From NCBI GenBank assembly GCA_947500135.1, contig CANMQX010000007.1, positions 124,001 to 188,000 on the forward strand: a stretch of 64,000 nucleotides of DNA. The letters are read 5' to 3'. Each line of letters begins with the position of its first letter. Position 1 is the first letter of the stretch. Of this stretch, positions 62,723-64,000 are shown piece after piece. Origin of the DNA: an uncultured Paracoccaceae bacterium (lineage in GTDB: Bacteria; Pseudomonadota; Alphaproteobacteria; Rhodobacterales; Rhodobacteraceae). The translations under genes and the position numbers were made by a program. Below the pieces are notes generated by a model that was not told the DNA's origin, made no database searches, and saw only the letters and a program-made list of their open reading frames with translations.

Positions 62723-62740
62723 TTTTATCAAATGGTAAAT
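62723..62740. promoter_or_regulatory. Degenerate RutR-like site upstream of preT
   Basis: TTTTATCAAATGGTAAAT matches the palindrome at 58076-58093 in 13 of 18 positions and is itself nearly symmetric (TTTATCA-AA-TGGTAAA, one mismatch). It ends 50 bases before the preT start, where a repressor would act. Confidence 0.5.
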
Positions 62741-62852
62741 TTTTGGCAGTTTGAAAACTGGCAACGCAACGTTCGGTGGGGGGTGCGCACGGTGCATTGC
62801 ACAGATGGAGCCGAATCGAAGGTTAACGCCTTATTTCATGGCGAAAACCGCT

Positions 62853-62896
62853 GTCGGCAAAGCGTCGGCCAGACGTCGGCAAAGCGTCGGACCCCG
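62853..62896 (+). repeat. Four tandem 11-bp units, GTCGG-N5-C (copy 2)
   Basis: Units: GTCGGCAAAGC, GTCGGCCAGAC, GTCGGCAAAGC, GTCGGACCCCG. Units 1 and 3 are identical. GGTTAACG stands about 32 bases before and TTTAACG about 20 bases after, the same layout as copy 1 at 41528-41571. Confidence 0.85.
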
Positions 62897-62978
62897 AAAG
62901 CCGGAAGCCCCCCTTTAACGAAGCGTGCAGTCAAAGGATGAACAGGCTGTTAAGGATTTGGGCAGAATTGATCAGCCG

Positions 62979-64000
62979 TCACGGCGCATAGGTTGATTTG
63001 ATCATGTCAGCCGCTTTTTCAGCGATCATGATCGTCGGTGCATTGGTGTTACCCGAGATCAGCAAGGGCATGATCGACGCATCAACAACCCGCAGCCCTT
63101 GCATCCCATGCACCCGTAACTGGCTGTCGACCACCGCCATATCGTCAGCGCCCATCTTGCAGGTCCCGACCGGGTGATAAACCGTATCGGCCCGGCTGCG
63201 GATATGCTGTTCCCATTGCGCATCGGTCATGTTGTCGGTCATGCCGAACATTTCCTTATACTTGAACCGCGCCATGGTTGGTGCTTCCAACGCTGCGCGC
63301 GCCATCTTGCTGCCCTTGATCAGGGTCCGCAAATCGCGATCATCGCTGAGGAATTGCGGATCAATCGCCGGGGCTTGCAGTGGGTCGCCCGATTTCAGTG
63401 TCACCGTCCCACGCGCATGTGGCCGCAGCACGCAGACATGGCAGGAATAGCCATAGCCCCAATGCAGCTTGCGCGCGTGGTCATCGACGATGGAGATCAC
63501 GAAATGCGTCTGTATGTCGGGCCGTTCAAGCCCCGGATCGGTTTTGAAGAAACTACCGCATTCAGAGATGGTGGAGGCGATCATGGAATTGCCGTGCTTG
63601 CGCCATTTGAGCATCTCGCCGATCAGCTTGGCCGCCCCACGGAACCCGATGCCGAAATTGTCGGTGTCTTTGGTCCGGTAGGCCAGGGTAAAATCGATGT
63701 GGTCTTGCAGGTTTTGCCCGACGCCGGGCAGGTCATGCACCATGTCGATCCCATGTGGGGTGATGTCGTCTGCCCGTCCGACCCCGGAGAGTTGCAAAAG
63801 CTGTGGTGACTGGAACGCCCCGCCGCACAGGATCACCTCTTTATTCGCGCTGACCTGTTTTTCCTGCCGACCCTGTCTGTAGGCCACCCCAACGGCGCGT
63901 TTGCCGTCAAAGATCAGCTTTGTCGCATGGGCCTTTGTGATGACTGTCAGGTTGGGCCGCTTGCCCATCACTGGAAACAGGTAACCCGCCGCTGCCGAAC
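62979..64000 (-). CDS. GMC family oxidoreductase, choline-dehydrogenase-like (C-terminal part, 5' end outside window)
   Basis: About 340 residues of the C-terminal part of a GMC flavoprotein; the frame runs open through the right edge ([20 protein letters not shown] is the first long segment seen). Motifs: [15 protein letters not shown] (GMC signature 2), [20 protein letters not shown], the active-site region [11 protein letters not shown] (His), and the C-terminal FAD motif [20 protein letters not shown] with the second catalytic Asn. Members oxidise choline and other alcohols. The real start lies beyond 64000. Confidence 0.93.
   Translation of the reverse strand, partial: SAAAGYLFPVMGKRPNLTVITKAHATKLIFDGKRAVGVAYRQGRQEKQVSANKEVILCGGAFQSPQLLQLSGVGRADDITPHGIDMVHDLPGVGQNLQDHIDFTLAYRTKDTDNFGIGFRGAAKLIGEMLKWRKHGNSMIASTISECGSFFKTDPGLERPDIQTHFVISIVDDHARKLHWGYGYSCHVCVLRPHARGTVTLKSGDPLQAPAIDPQFLSDDRDLRTLIKGSKMARAALEAPTMARFKYKEMFGMTDNMTDAQWEQHIRSRADTVYHPVGTCKMGADDMAVVDSQLRVHGMQGLRVVDASIMPLLISGNTNAPTIMIAEKAADMIKSTYAP

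Larger units (their letters stand above)
62674..62978. other. Intergenic region upstream of preT
   Basis: A 305-base gap between the preT start and the GMC-oxidoreductase 3' end, without a supported gene. It holds a RutR-like site near preT, a 6-bp inverted repeat (62747-62760), and the second 11-bp array. A 101-codon frame across it starts inside preT on the other strand and is not believed. Confidence 0.7.

Noticed and set aside
62636..62941. 101-codon frame across the preT upstream region
   Set aside because: Begins inside preT on the opposite strand and crosses the RutR-like site and the array.
1..64000. tRNA, rRNA, prophage or insertion sequence
   Set aside because: No tRNA T-arm signature, rRNA stretch, transposase or integrase was found in the gaps or frames examined by eye.

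Overview
The window reads as one contiguous chromosomal segment of a marine alphaproteobacterium of the Rhodobacterales (Roseobacter-type). This is inferred from protein character and gene order: an lptC-lptA-lptB-hpf-ptsN block, TRAP transporters, GT14/GT2 glycosyltransferases next to a NodH-like sulfotransferase, a reductive pyrimidine-degradation cluster with a RutR-type regulator, and intergenic palindromes of the kind common in this order. Coding density is high, many genes overlap at ATGA or TGATG, and no rRNA, tRNA, CRISPR array, transposase, integrase or phage gene was seen.

Region by region. 1-6.6 kb holds housekeeping genes: the C-terminal part of secA, a secreted unknown protein, radC, then dnaK-dnaJ with a hairpin between them and a promoter upstream. 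6.6-15.5 kb is a surface-glycan block: an orphan KpsM-like ABC-2 permease, cysQ (recycles the PAPS by-product), a KdsB-like cytidylyltransferase, galU, two tandem GT2 paralogues, a GT14-like enzyme with a large extra domain, and a two-domain sulfotransferase. PAPS by-product recycling, sugar activation, glycosyl transfer and sulfation together suggest a sulfated exopolysaccharide or glycolipid. 15.5-20.2 kb is the LPS-transport and Kdo block (ptsN, hpf, lptB, lptA, lptC, kdsD) plus a short RNase D. 20.3-27.4 kb holds a membrane GGDEF-EAL protein and an operon of FAD amino-acid oxidase, TRAP transporter (P, Q, M) and Asp/Glu-racemase-like protein, probably for uptake and use of a D-amino acid or related compound. 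27.6-31.8 kb has clpA, gloB and a methyltransferase.

31.8-38 kb is an accessory patch of small membrane proteins (DUF1772, DUF4345, DUF4386 types), NmrA-like NAD(P)-binding proteins, a small P-loop kinase and two regulators (AraC, LysR). 38-41.4 kb has a Slam-like outer-membrane barrel facing a CAP-domain lipoprotein, then an rRNA methyltransferase. 41.7-51.1 kb is a peptide-type ABC transporter operon that runs on into an aldehyde dehydrogenase, an SDR and a P1/NylC-DmpA type N-terminal-nucleophile hydrolase. It is followed by a TetR/MAPEG pair with a clear palindromic operator.

51.1-62.7 kb is a complete reductive pyrimidine catabolic island: ABC uptake system, dihydropyrimidinase, ureidopropionase, RutR, and PreT/PreA with a methyltransferase gene between them. 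A near-perfect RutR palindrome sits before the hydrolase/transport operon and a degenerate one before preT. A small GIY-YIG nuclease gene bracketed by REP-like palindromes interrupts the hydrolase operon. The right edge is the C-terminal part of a GMC (choline-dehydrogenase-like) oxidoreductase.

The main unexplained non-coding signals are two dispersed arrays of four 11-bp units (GTCGG-N5-C) in similar TTAA-flanked settings, several long perfect palindromes upstream of operons, and REP-like elements.
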